A DNA stretch of 64,000 nt from Oryza sativa Japonica Group (GCF_034140825.1 NC_089037.1:9498001-9562000); one strand, 5' to 3'; positions 46,082 to 57,571 are shown, numbered from the stretch's first letter. The notes: generated by a model not told the origin, from the letters alone. Made by a program: numbers and translations.

Positions 46082-48175
46082 ATGATGCTGCGAGGTGGGC
46101 GGCTGGGTGGCTTGGCCTCTCGGATGGTTGGAGCCAAGCCTTTCAGCACGGAGATATTTGTGAGCAGTAAGTTCATCTCCATGTAATTAAATTTTCGCCG
46201 CCTACGTAATAATCTTGTGGTTTGCAAAATGTTTGGATCTGTGTGAGCCTGTGATGTGATGTCCTGCTGCTTCACAGGTCCGCTTGTGATGATCTGTGCG
46301 TCAGAACTTCATGAGTGAATGGGGTTTCTTGATCTGGTGTGATTCTGGGGGGTGTGGTGGATGAAATGAGCACTAAATGGTGTGTCCTTTAGCCCTTCTT
46401 TTTTTCTGAATATGATAGCTATGGCATGCCTTAAGTTGTTGAGGCTTGGTGCTTTCAGAATATGATTCCTTTTGATTGCAATGAAGGATCGATCAGAGGA
46501 TGCTTTCTAGCGGGTTAGAGAATTACAGCCTAGATACATACTAGCTAGCTGTTGTTGTAGAGCTCATAGAGTTTGACAGATGCTGATTTATTCTCTTGGT
46601 GATAGAGTACTTAGAAGTCCCTAATCTGCTGAGCCTGTGAGATGCTCACCTGTTCACATGGACCATGAGTAGAACACATAAGTTGTCTGTAGATATTCTG
46701 CTATTTGTGCACGCTAAAGCCATGCAAGTTATGTTCTTAGTGGATTGTCCACTCGTTCTATCATGTTTTGATGTTGCTTGCTCATACAGCTTAAACATCC
46801 ATTCACTCATTTTGGGATTTTGTAGGGCTATCATTTTACACAACAGAGGAAGAACTTAAAAATGTCTTCTCACCATTTGGCGCTGTTGAGGAAGGTACTA
46901 GTCAGTACTCAGTAGTCACATGCTTTTCAGCACAGGCAATTTAAATCTTTGTTGTTGCTCTTAATTGGCATTCAAGTTTCACTCTGCTTTATCTACCTTA
47001 TCAAGCGTAGCTCGATTGGTAAGAGAACCAAACTGGAAGGCCAAAAGGATTTGGTTTTGTTAAATATTCTTCTCAAGCAGACGGAGAGAAAGCTGTTAAG
47101 GAAATGGATGGACGGGTATTTGCTCTGCTCATCCCCTATCTTGCCTATGACCCGCAATTTACCTTTCTGATGTTAGTTTTGATTCTTCTTTATCTGAGAA
47201 GAGTTCTGAAAATCTGTATATAGTACTTTCTACCTGGTTTTCAATTGGAATTGAAGGTACATGCACACCACACACACATTTCTAGCTTAATTACTTGAAG
47301 CCTAGAGTGGTTTATCGTGATTCATGATAACACTTACCCTCGTAGATTGAGTGGGCCTCATTTGTGATGTTATCTCTGATCTACTTCAGATACTAAGGGG
47401 ATAAAAAAAATCCACTGATACAAACAACTAAATTAGATGAGGCACTTAACTGGACAACTAAATGAAAAGGACAAGTTGACTGCAGAACTGATCTCTCCGC
47501 TGATTAGACTCTTTACAAACAACTACATTAGCTGAGGCACTTACCTGGAGTACTAAATGAAAAGGACAATTTGCCTGCAAAACTGATGTACCTAATTTCA
47601 AGATATAATGTGTTGCATGTTTGTAATCTTTGGCATAACTGCATGGTGTGGAACAGAACTAATTTTTGTAGTTCTATGAGATCGAGACACTAAGCAGGGA
47701 TTTATAGTATTTTACGTTCAACCCAGATTGAGAACTTGGCTAGTTTACTGTAAAAATCATGTGAAGCAAACTTTTTGCTGCCTTTTTCTGTAAAACCATG
47801 TGGACCAAACTGTGTGGTTTATTTCCTTCTGTGAGGAACATTGTGAACATTGTGTTGCTTATATAGTTCTTTTTATTCTGTTAATCCCAAAGAAAATATC
47901 TTCTAGATTGGCCATAAACTTTGAGATTAGATATCCATCTTGCTAGCATGTTGGCCCTCCACCATTTTTGTCACTGCAGAATGCTTTTATTTTGGGATTC
48001 ATTCAGATCTTTCTTCATGTGGAAATGATTCGTATTCAGCATAGATTTATACTAAACCAGCCTTCTTTTTTCCCCTGATTAGTCTGTTTTATTGTAAGAC
48101 TAAACTTTCAATAAATCTTTTCTTTGGCAGATCATTCGTGGAAGACTAATTTTTGTGGAAATTGCAAAAGAATAA
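46082..48175 (+). CDS. Small RRM protein, organelle-type, with an altered third exon
   Basis: Proposed exons are 46082..46166, 46826..46894, 47024..47115 and 48131..48175, giving 96 residues. Exon 1 encodes a basic, Gly/Arg-rich N-terminus (MMLRGGRLGGLASRMVGAKP), like a mitochondrial presequence, then the first RRM strand (FSTEIFVSRLSFYTTEEELK). Exon 3 has RNP1 (GRPKGFGFVKYSS) and exon 4 gives the last strand (IIRGRLIFVEIAKE). The expected acceptor at CGTAG (ending 47010) would start with the family residues ARLVR but then runs out of frame. An acceptor 13 bp downstream (GGTAAG, ending 47023) keeps the frame but loses that strand. So either this shorter form is used or the gene is damaged by a small shift. 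The first two introns match those of the RRM gene at 42130..43231. Function is unknown beyond RNA binding. Confidence 0.65.
47415..47592. repeat. 95-bp period duplication in intron 3 of the RRM gene
   Basis: ACAAACAACTAAATTAGATG at 47420 returns as ACAAACAACTACATTAGCTG at 47515, and the similarity runs for about 73 bp (GAGGCACTTA, ACTAAATGAAAAGGACAA, CTGATG). Confidence 0.75.
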
Positions 48176-48682
48176 AACTGCATAGGGCATAGTCTATCAC
48201 CATCGTTGCTGAACTGGTGCAGTTTTCCTGCCTTAAACCGTACTCGTACATGGCTAATCTGGCTCAGTTCCAACAAGACCTATGAGCACTTCTCCTGTCC
48301 TGAATGCGTAATTTTGTGACTTTTGTTGAGCCCAGTATTGGTTTGCGAACAACATTGTTTGTTTTTTTTTTAAGACAAAAGAAAGCTTTCAAACAGGAAA
48401 ATTGTTGTTGGAAGGTTAGGTTGAATTTATGAACCCGGGCTGGAAGGTTATATGTGCGTAGAATGCTGGATGACCCATATACCCGCCCCTGCTCCACTAG
48501 CTATTTCTTCCACCGTTTTCTTCTGTGTCATCTATAAAGCGATATTGTTTGAATTTGATCTCAAAAGTATTAAAGCCGTGATGTATATCCGATGAACTGG
48601 TTTTGGATGGCTTTGTACCCTACGTCAGAGTAATGTGATCATTGACATGTGGACCATGTGGACCTATGAACACATTACCTAA
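48176..48682. other. 3' flank of the RRM gene
   Basis: Probable 3' UTR and spacer up to the TAA target site of the next element. No gene is seen. Confidence 0.4.
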
Positions 48683-49887
48683 GAGCATCTCCAACTGTCT
48701 CTCCAAATTAAACTCTCTAAATACCCATATAGTCAGCTTTCAGTCGATTTAGCAAGCCAAACTTATTCCTCACTCCAATATTCTTTTCATCTACACTCTT
48801 CATTACAAGCCTATGACACTGGGACCCACACGTCAGCCTCTACTCCTCTCTCCCTCTTCCTCTTCTGTCGGCCCTCTTCCCGTGCAGGTGATTGGCGACG
48901 GCGGTGACGCGGTGATTGGCGATGGCGGCGGCGGCTTGCAACGGTTACCTCGACGACGGCCATGGAGCAGAGGTGGAGGCCGCGCGGCCCCCGAATCCAC
49001 CCCGCCGGCCAAATACGCGCGGGGCCGGAGGCCGCGCAGAGGCAGTGGAGGTCACGCCCCCCACCCTGAATCCGGCGGCGGTGGAGGCGGCGGAGGCGGC
49101 GCTAGGGAGTGGCGCGACGTTGGGACGACGATGCGGGGAGGCGGCGGACGCGGACGCGGCAAATCGGCGCAGGCAGCGGACCGCTGTTGCCGACGCATGC
49201 CGATGGACGGCGGCCCCCCAACGCCGACGCTCGCCGAGGTGCTCTCCCTCTCCCCGCCAACTACTCCCCGTAGTCGAGCGCCGTCGAGCTCCAGACGGCG
49301 AAGGATGGCGGCCCAGACCTTGGCGACGACAGCAGCTGGCGGCCAGACGGCGGCGGAGGTCGCGCGGCCCCCTGATTCCACGCCGCCGGCCGAATCCGGC
49401 GAGGAAGGAGGCGTAGGAGTCCACACGGGGGAAGAAGGCAAAGCGGCTGCCGCCGGAGAGGGATCCGACCCCTTCTTCCCCATCATCGCTGCTCCCTCGT
49501 TGCCGTCGCCAACACAGCCTCCCTTGCTCCTGCCTCGTCATCGCGGAGCTCTCTTGGTGACGGAGGAAATCGGACGGCGACGACGGTGCAGGTGGGAGGC
49601 GGCGACAGCGCGGGACGGCGATGGCGCGGTACGACGATGGCGGCGGCGATTGATCTGTGCGGGGAGAGAGAGAGAGAGAGAGAGAGGAGAGATTTGGGGG
49701 GGGGGGAGCAACGTGGGGCCCATGGCTAGCAGCCAATTTGGCTAGGCAGGCGGGATGGCCAAATTTGGCGTAGCCAAGAGCCAATTTGGTGGCCAGTCGG
49801 ATGGAGAGGCTGTTGGAGTGGTTTTTTTCTCAAAACTTGCTAGAATTTAACTTGAAGAGTGATTTGGCCATTCTATTGGAGATGCTC
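48683..49887. mobile_element. Non-autonomous element with GAGCATCTCCAA ends and GC-rich cargo
   Basis: The ends are GAGCATCTCCAA and its inverse TTGGAGATGCTC, flanked by TAA on both sides (48680-48682 and 49888-49890), which fits PIF/Harbinger targeting. Subterminal inverted words include AATTTGGC near the right end. The 1.2-kb body is mostly GC-rich (48830-49740) with frames open on both strands, the longest 310 codons on plus from 48813. No transposase domain is seen. The cargo may be captured genomic DNA. Confidence 0.75.
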
Positions 49888-49890
49888 TAA

Positions 49891-51647
49891 GAGGTTATAG
49901 TTCTATGGGCATGGCTAAAGTTGGATTATCTCACTTTAGTTCAATTAAATTAATTAGAATGCACTGATTAACCTAGGATAGGTAAGGGCTCCTTTCTATG
50001 TAGGAATTTTGCAGTAATTAGTTCAATTCTTGTATAAAATTCCTCCAGTCCAAATATGGGGACGATTCCAATTGTGCTATGATTTTTTTTATTTAATTTT
50101 TTAATAAATATAAAAAGATTTTAAAAAAATCTTGTACTACTGAGTTGCCTTGGCCTGAGGATGTGCCGGAAGTTTCTTGTTTACAGGAGCATACAACCAT
50201 TTCTTCAAAATTAAATTGTACTAGCAGATATAATATTATAATCCATCATTAGTTCACTACAGGAAAAATTAAGCGTGCTCTGTGAGATATGGAAATAGGT
50301 ACAAAGGTTATATAGTTGATCAAAATTAAATACCCTTGACGAAATGAGTGTAACTTAAATGGTTAGATTCTTTATGGTGGAACTAGCTCACTCAAATTCG
50401 ACACATAGACTTTGACACATTTACTTACATTTACGACTAATTATTCTTTTAATGGTAGACGACGTACTCATGATGATTGTTCGTAGAGTTAGGATATATA
50501 TGTGCGTATTCATAGAGTGAGTGCGTATTATGAGCGCCTATGTTGTACTATGTTTTCTAAAAAATAAATGTCCTTGCTTAAGGAGGGTACAAACAAGACC
50601 CTATTACAAAAATGGATCTTTCAAATATATTATTTCATTTGTCCTAAAATATACTTCCTCCGTCCAAAAAAATCAACCTAGAAGCGGATGTGACTCCTTC
50701 CTCCTGGCTGTCCAGATTCATAGTAGGTCTGATCATATCCCCTACTAGGTTAGCTCTTTTTTTTTTTACAGAATGAGTAACAAATTAGGAGTACATTTAT
50801 CCCTAAATATAATAACTTTTTTTTTCAACCAATCACAACCTTCTACCTCTTAATATCCTCACCTATTTTCTATTCTCAACAAATCACAATCATAATACAT
50901 TTAATTTTACCCGTGTTCAACACCAAAATGACAGGTAGTAACATAAATACAGAGATGGTCTATTCATAAGGATGTGGATCTTGACCCAAAATAAGTTCAT
51001 AGCGGAATTGAGGAGCAAGTTTATTTGCCTGTTGGCCCATAAATGGAGTACAGCTCAAGACACAATTGAGGCGCCAAGTAGCACCAAACTTCCATGGATT
51101 TAGCCCGCCCAATGCCATAGCGAAATCCCAAGACACATTTTCATTTCGTACCCGGCTTCCCGCCATTCCCCCCCTCCACTAATTCAAACCAGAGCGCCAG
51201 ATTGCCTCCCAAAATGCAAATTCCAACCAATCACTTCAACATCCAACAAAATCACAGATGCTGAGATACCCATACTTAGGCATTCGGTGATTTCCATTCC
51301 AAACACCAAATTTTTGAGGCGGCACTAAGCCCAACACACCACCAACAAATTTGGGTGATTTTAAGTTACCCGCCCAACCCAAGCAACCAAATTCGAACAT
51401 CTCACAAGATCGGATCTGACAATTGAGAAAATTCAGATCTCCACAGCCAAAGCATAAGGAGCAAGAATGGAAACATCTCTGAAGAAAAATTTAACATCTC
51501 TTAAATTTATCTTCTTGAACAGACACAAGCACAGATCACAAGGTTCAACGACACCACCATAGATTAAATCAACAGCATTAGACTACTAACAGACACACAT
51601 CCCGTCCAATCTACTCCAGCTAAACAAGCAAAGCGAGGCGCCGACGC
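49891..51647. other. Spacer before histone H2A
   Basis: AT-rich, no coding sequence recognised. A weak Stowaway-like unit (about 50653..50791, with TA, a CTTCCTCCGTCC start and a T-run near the end) may be present. The last part should hold the H2A 3' UTR. Confidence 0.35.
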
Positions 51648-52228
51648 CTAGGCCTTCTTGGGGGACTTCCCGGCGGCCTTCTTGGGCGACTTGGCCTCCT
51701 TGCCGGCGGCGGCGGCCTTCTCCGCCGTCTTCTTGGGCAGCAGCACCGGGTTGATGTTGGGCAGCACGCCTCCGTGCGCGATGGTCACGCCGGCCAGCAG
51801 CTTGCCGAGCTCCTCGTCGTTCCTGATCGCCAGCAGCACGTGGCGCGGGATGATCCTGTTCTTCTTGTTGTCCCTGGCCGCGTTCCCGGCGAGCTCCAGC
51901 ACCTAAGCAATCGAACAGAGAGGACACCACCAGATCAGCACCACAAATCGAAATCTGCAGATGAGGCTGACGACAAAGTGGGGGAGTGGGCGAGCGTTGT
52001 TACCTCGGCAGCGAGGTACTCGAGGACGGCGGCGAGGTAGACGGGGGCGCCGGTGCCGATGCGCTGGGCGTAGCGGCCCTTCTTGAGGTAGCGGCCGATA
52101 CGGCCGACGGGGAACTGGAGCCCGGCCTTGACGGAGCGCGACACCGCCTTCTTCCTCGGCCCGCCGGCCTTCCTCCCGGCGGCTCCCTTCTTCAACTTCC
52201 CACCCGCTCCGGCTCCGGCGGCGTCCAT
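51648..52228 (-). CDS. H2A.W: Histone H2A, H2A.W type (SPKK tail)
   Basis: Two exons, 52004..52228 and 51648..51902, give 159 residues. The split after VLEYLAAE is the usual plant H2A intron site. The core is intact: [60 protein letters not shown], and [16 protein letters not shown]. The long C-terminal tail carries two KSPKK motifs ([16 protein letters not shown]), the mark of H2A.W, the plant variant found in heterochromatin. It lacks the SQEF end of H2A.X and the H2A.Z signature. The minus-strand promoter has two CACGGATC octamer-like sites and a TTTAAATA box. No damage is seen. Confidence 0.96.
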
Positions 52229-52343
52229 GGCTAGCCTAGCTAAGCTGGTTGCTGCTGCTGTCGAAGGCGAGGAGGATTTTTTTTTCCCTTTTCTTTAGTC
52301 GAATGCGATATGGCGATGGCGAGACGAGGCCGATGGGGTGGCG

Positions 52344-52351
52344 TATTTAAA
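52344..52351 (-). promoter_or_regulatory. H2A TATA-like box
   Basis: TTTAAATA on the minus strand, about 116 bp before the H2A start codon. Confidence 0.5.
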
Positions 52352-52384
52352 CGGTTGGGGGAAGGGGAGGGTGGTGGGCCCGTC

Positions 52385-52465
52385 GATCCGTGGGAGGGGA
52401 GATGGACGGTCGGATCGTGGGGTGGTTGGACGGCTCGGATGGGGTTCGCGGGGGCGCGATCCGTG
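52385..52465 (-). promoter_or_regulatory. Two octamer-like histone sites
   Basis: CACGGATC occurs on the minus strand at 52385..52392 and 52458..52465. It differs by one base from the plant histone octamer CGCGGATC. An inverted CCAAT box (GGCCAATCAG on plus, about 52479) follows. Confidence 0.5.
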
Positions 52466-52659
52466 GGAGGGGCGGATGGGCCAATCAGAGGAGAGGGAAT
52501 TTGGGAGCACGAAATTTTTTTGCGCGTCCGTTTTCCCGCCCGCGGGATGGTTGTTCTTTTTTGGGGAAAAAAGCAGCGCCACACAGGCGGACGGTGAGGT
52601 GGATGGCGCTCTGAGCTGTGAACACGAGGATTTGGTGATTTTGTGATTAGTACATCTTA

Positions 52660-52803
52660 GCCCTTGTTTATTTCCAATTTTTTTCTTCAAACATTAAAAC
52701 TTTTCATCACATTAAAACTTTTCTACACACCAACTTCTAATTTTTTCGTCATATCGTTCTAATTTTAACTAAATTTCCAATTTTGACGTGAACTAAACAC
52801 ACC
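52660..52803. mobile_element. Tourist-like MITE
   Basis: 144 bp flanked by TTA on both sides (52657-52659 and 52804-52806). Ends are GCCCTTGTTTATTTCC and, inverted, GGTGTGTTTAGTTC, typical of rice Tourist families. Confidence 0.75.
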
Positions 52804-52806
52804 TTA

Positions 52807-53192
52807 CATGTTGATAAAATTTTGGAAGAGAATAATTAAGGATTGGATTTTTGTATGATAACTTTTGAAAAAAAATAAGGAAAGAGGTGGGGTGAGTTTG
52901 GAAGTTTTGTTTTTTTTTCACCCTACTGTTTTAAACTTTCTTTTTGTTGGTTCCGGCCTAGAGGGAGGTAACGGAGCGAATTTAAAACTATAAGCTAAAT
53001 AAATGTTATAAGTGGAAGTAGATAGGATAATACGACAAAAGAATTGGAAATTCCTTCTATATTGGAACTTCTAATATAACAGTTGCGAGAAAGGAACCAT
53101 ATCCAAAGAAGGCAACTTATGCCTCAATTGATTTATATATTGTTAAGGATATTATTGTCGTGGATTATCTATTTAATTGTATAGCAAATCTA
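52807..53192. other. Spacer, no gene recognised
   Basis: AT-rich sequence between the Tourist MITE and the PIF/Harbinger remnant. Part of it may belong to the transposon's 5' region, but no terminal repeat is seen. Confidence 0.35.
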
Positions 53193-53229
53193 TTAAACAA
53201 CCCGAACATTTAATTTCTGGATTAACGTA

Positions 53230-53649
53230 CCTGGAGAAAATGCTGGAGGGGATGATGCAAGTGGTGATGTACATGACCTTGGCGACACACCGGTAGATTG
53301 CTCATTGGGTAAAAAACCATTGAAGCGAGGGTCTTCCAGCACCGCCACTAGTCCATACAAGAAGGTTAAGAACCCCATGGTTAGGATAATGAGGAATATT
53401 CAAACCACTATGGATATCAATTGTGATATTGCCAACAAGGTGATGCAAGGTGAATTTAGGTTCAATTCCATTAAGGAGGTGATGGATTTGGTGGTGGATT
53501 GTGGGGCAGCAGAAGGAAGTGCGGAGCATTTCATGGCTACAAGATTATTTGTGAAAGCTGAACATCGTGATATGTTCAAGACTCTTACCACCAAGGCGGG
53601 AAGGCTCTCTTGGTTGCAGAGATGGTGCGAGAAGGAAGGGCAGCAGTAG
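53230..53649 (+). pseudogene. PIF ORF1 (Myb/SANT-like accessory protein), C-terminal part
   Basis: An open frame ending in TAG encodes an acidic stretch (GENAGGDDASGDVHDL), a basic Ser/Lys linker (KPLKRGSSSTATSPYKK), and a helical C-terminus (MRNIQTTMDINCDIANKVM, HFMATRLFVKAEHRDMF, RLSWLQRWCEKEGQQ). This matches the C-terminal half of the ORF1 protein that PIF/Harbinger elements encode to help the transposase. The Myb/SANT N-terminus is missing, so it is 5'-truncated or its first exon is not recognisable. Confidence 0.65.
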
Positions 53650-53874
53650 AAAACTGCTAATTATTTATATGCATGAACTAGTTATCTCTGTTTTTACTTT
53701 GTCAGACAATATGTATTAGCAAGATTGCTACTTATTTATTCGCATGAACTTATGTATTGCCTGGCCATGTAATATGGCGCCTTAATTTTGATTGGATGAA
53801 CTACTGTTTAGTGATCCATCAACATGGTCTTTCTGTGACTATTGAGGTGATATCATTTGTTGCATTGTTTGTAG

Positions 53875-55168
53875 ATGGGCATGTATGGAAGTGATGATGT
53901 CGATGAGGAGGAGGATGAAACTATTATTGTTGCTAGCAGACAACTAGATATGATGAGAAAATTTGGACCGGTGTTGACATCATTTGGTATGTTCTATGCT
54001 GAAAATTATTTGAACAAGTCCAAGTATAAAAAAGCTAATTTAGCGGGTCATGCTTGGGTTATGAGAAACCTTGAAGTTCCACAAGATTGTTATGACATGT
54101 TTAGAATGAGTAGGCCACTCTTTGAGAGGTTACATAATTTGTTGGTCTTATCTTATGGTCTGAAGTCAACTAGTAAGATGGATTCAGTTGAAGCTTTAGG
54201 AATGTTTTTGTGGACCATTGGGGCTCCACAATCATTTGTTCAAGTTAAGAACTGATTTGAGAGGTCAAAAGGAACAATCAGTAGAAAATTCAATGAAGTG
54301 TTGCAGAGTATCTATCTCCTTTCAAAAGATCTTGTCAAACCTAGAGACCCAAACTTCACAACTATTCACCCAAGACTACTTGGTGATCGGTTTGAGCCCC
54401 ATTTCAACAATTGCATAGGTGCAATAGATGGGACACATATACCAGTAGTTGTGCCCGCATCAAAGGTGGTTCAACATGTGGGTAGAAATAAATATCCGAC
54501 GCAAAATGTCTTGGCCATTTGTGACTTTGACATGAGGTTTACATTCATTGTTGCGGGGTGGCCTGGATCGGCACATGATATGAGGGTGTTCAATGATGCT
54601 TTGCGCAAATATGCCGCTATCTTCCCTCATCCACCACCTGGTAACTTCTCTTATCCGTTTAACAGTCTCGTCGAACTAGCATCAATTATAAAATAATGTC
54701 TCATGGTTTATGTTTATGCTAACAGGGAAATTTTACCTTGTTGACTCAGGCTATCCAAATCAACTAGGATATCTATCTCCATATAAAGGGACCAAATACC
54801 ATTTACCGGAATTTCGAGAGGGTCCACGTCCTAGTGGCAAGAAGGAGGTGTTCAACCACTTGCATTCATCGCTTCGTAATGTGATTGAGCGCTCTTTTGG
54901 TGTTTTAAAAATGAAATGGAGAATTCTATTGGACTTACCAAGTTATCCGATGCTCAAGCAAACAAAAATAATACATGCTTGCATGGCGCTGCATAATTTT
55001 ATTCGAGATAGCAAATTGAGTGATGAAGAGTTTGATCTGTGTGATAATGATGAAAACTACATGCCGATGCCTTCATCTCAAGGGAATGCCAGTCACATGG
55101 GAGACGAAGATGGGGACGCAAATGCCTTCCGTGATAGTATTGCTGATGCTTTATTTGCTAAGAGATAA
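53875..55168 (+). pseudogene. PIF/Harbinger DDE transposase, one in-frame stop
   Basis: Two exons, 53875..54640 and 54726..55168 (intron GTAAC to AACAG), would give 402 codons, the normal size. The frame is continuous except for a TGA at 54253-54255, where family members usually have a codon for Arg (between VQVKN and FERSKG). The catalytic acidic triad is present: Asp in AIDGTHIPV (codon 54427-54429), Asp in AHDMRVF (54577-54579) and Glu in VIERSFGVLKMKWRIL (54887-54889). The DDE_4 features LVDSGYPN and ACMALHNFIRD are also seen. A single stop in an otherwise intact gene suggests recent loss of function. Confidence 0.85.
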
Positions 55169-55389
55169 TAATTTGGTTTTAAGTCTATTATATATGTGGA
55201 AGAAATATTCATGAATGTATAATTATAAATATTTGTCAATTTTTTATTTATCTACATCAAATTTATATCTGTTGTATAAAGTCACCGAATGATGACAAAG
55301 GCATCCAAAAATAGTTGAGGGCATTCTAGACTTTAGCCATGCAAACTCAATAATCCAGGTTTCCAATAATCTAGAGAAAGAAACAGCTC

Positions 55390-56651
55390 TGTCGGTGACA
55401 TGGGACCGGGGGTATCTTGACTAGAGGTTTGGGGCAGCTGCAGTCACCCACGTGGCCTGACCCCCTCGGGGGGGTCGGGCCCGAGGGTGATGTGGCCGCC
55501 CCTCCCTCTGTCTCCCCGAGGGGTCGGGCCGCTCCCGTTTCGGCCCCGAGGGCTGGGGCGCCCCGACCCCCTGTGGGTTTGGCGCCACGTGTGTGGGTTA
55601 GGTGAGCACAGCGGCGCTCACCTAACCGCGTTTATTGCGGGTTGGACGAGCGCCCCACGCCGCATTTAATGCAGCGCAGCACACTCGTTCGGTCCGTGAC
55701 AGGTCACAGTGTGTGACCGGTCACAGACCGGTCAGATCGCGGGTTAGGTGGCAACAGGCGGCCTTTCGCACGCCTCGCCCCGTCCCGTCGGAATGATGAG
55801 AGCCTCTAGGCACTCGTCCCTAGCCGGAGCCGGCGTGCTGACTCCTGGAGTTAGCACGTCAGTCCCGGCTAGATTCATACCAGGCTTCATCGCAACCATT
55901 ACAAGGAAGTCATTTTATGAAGAAGGGCTGACGTGTGGCATGCTAAACTGACGCGTGGTAGACAAGAATGACCGGTTTGTGACTGGTCTGACGCCGGTCA
56001 CGTCATCGGCAGACAACCGTGCTCCCACGTTGCGCCTGCTTCCGGCGGAGTGAAGGTAGGTATGGCCCATCCCATCAGAGGGTCATTCGGACAACAGCCA
56101 TGGCAAATCTCCGCCCATTAATGAGGGAGTAACAGGGAGATCCCCGGTGTCAGGCGAGTGATGACGCTGGGCCTCACTCAAAGACAAGTTGTGATTTAGC
56201 TTCCAGGCGAAGGCGCAAGCCAGTTTTTCTTTTTTGGGAAGATAGGGTGAGTCCCCACCCAAAAGAAGAGTAGGTAGAAGTGGTGCATGTGGGATCCCCT
56301 TGAGATATAAAAGGAAGACCTTGCCCACTTAAGAAGGGGGGAGCTCGGGAAAGAGGGGGGAGAAGACCTGAGCTCGTAGAGGAGAGAAAGAGGAAGAGGG
56401 TTTCTAGAGTTTGAACTCTCTTGCTCTCCAGCTCTTTGTAACTCCTTCATACACAGATCCACCAGAACACAGGAGTAGGGTATTACGCTTCTCAGCGGCC
56501 CGAACCTGTCTACATCGCCCGTGTCTTGCGCATTTGCTCTCTCGCGAAACATTCCACAGATCGAGTGCTTAGAACCTCACCTAGCGCCCCCGGCCGAACC
56601 GGCAAAGGGGGGCCCGCGCGGTCTCCCGGTGAGGAGCCCCACGCTCCGTCA
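55390..56651 (+). mobile_element. Solo LTR (Gypsy-like), 1,262 bp
   Basis: A fossil LTR that begins TGTCGGTGACATGGG and ends CTCCGTCA, with a perfect 5-bp target duplication AGCTC (55385-55389 and 56652-56656). It is related in parts to the outer LTR at 18797..22779 (GGGGTATCTTGACTAGAGG-like start, ACCGGTCACAGACCGGTC, ATTTAATGC), but in the opposite orientation. No internal genes remain. It lies inside the PIF/Harbinger element, so it came later. Confidence 0.8.
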
Positions 56652-56755
56652 AGCTCACAGCTTATTTTCCTCTAGCTTATAATAATCCAGCTTATAATAA
56701 TCTGACTCAATAAGTTGGATTATAATAATCCTAAGCTGAAAGAAACAGGGCCTTA

Positions 56756-57571
56756 GTTGCTCATGTCACTCAAACTAGTCATTACTTCAAAAATCTTGAA
56801 GCAAGTTTATAGCATTTGGTATTTATAGCCCAATCACTCAAACTAGTCATCGCCTCAGCCTTGATAGCTCGGCCCTTTACACCGTAGCAACGGTCGATGA
56901 GAAACTAACTATCGGGCCATTAAGAGGTGGATAGTCCGAGGACCTTTCAACTGGTGGATTATCCTATCTCAATTCAGACAATACGGTCCATTGAAGCGTG
57001 CTATCTAGCCTGTCGATGATCAACTTCACCCAAACAATCTGGTTGGCCTAGACAATCCGATTTGTACAACATCAGCCTAGACAAATATATTGTCATGTAC
57101 GCCAATTTGCACAAGGGAACTGTCCAGCCTATACAACTCTGACTTTGACAAACATACTGTCTCGTACGCCAATATGTACAAGACAGATTGTCTAGCATGT
57201 TGATCCTCGATTGCTCAGACAAGTTTAGTAACCAGGCGGACAACACAACTATCCAAACTATTCCGCCCATTAGGCCTTTAGGGCGGCTTTATCAAACTCC
57301 ATCCAAACTTTGATCAAGCTCACTTCCACTCACAAGGAAACTTTCATAATCTATAATGAGAATTTGAATTGTCTTGGGAAGCTAGAGGTTATGAAAATAG
57401 TTGCATCTACCAAAAGGTTCCAAAAGGAGTATCAGCCTCCATAGACACATATACAAGCCCAAGGAAATGAATCACACATTGTCAACATGATCTCATAACA
57501 CGAATTCCACAAGAACTCCGTTGAACCGATACAAGAGTCTATGACAGTCGCAATAATGAGTCTATTAGTAG
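56756..57571. other. Intergenic with a 76-bp diverged repeat
   Basis: No gene. A diverged tandem pair (GTACGCCAATTTGCACAAG at 57098 and GTACGCCAATATGTACAAG at 57174, with CTAGACAAATAT- and TTGACAAACATACTGTC-like lead-ins) lies at about 57030-57200. Confidence 0.5.

Larger units (their letters stand above)
53193..56752 (+). mobile_element. PIF/Harbinger-like transposon with two genes, split by a solo LTR
   Basis: It holds the usual PIF pair: a Myb/SANT-like ORF1 remnant (53230..53649) and a DDE transposase (53875..55168). The right end is probably 56752, where CTTTC-AGAAACAGGGCC-type sequence (outward GGCCCTGTTTCTTTCAGC) meets TTA. Subterminal AATAATCC and AGCTTATAATAATC repeats precede it. 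The left terminus was not found, so the element seems cut at that side and the given start is approximate. A solo LTR (55390..56651) lies inside the right part. Confidence 0.65.

Noticed and set aside
48916-49784. Overlapping 166- to 279-codon frames in the GAGCATCTCC element
   Set aside because: No conserved motif in any frame and several are open at once; kept only as possible captured DNA.
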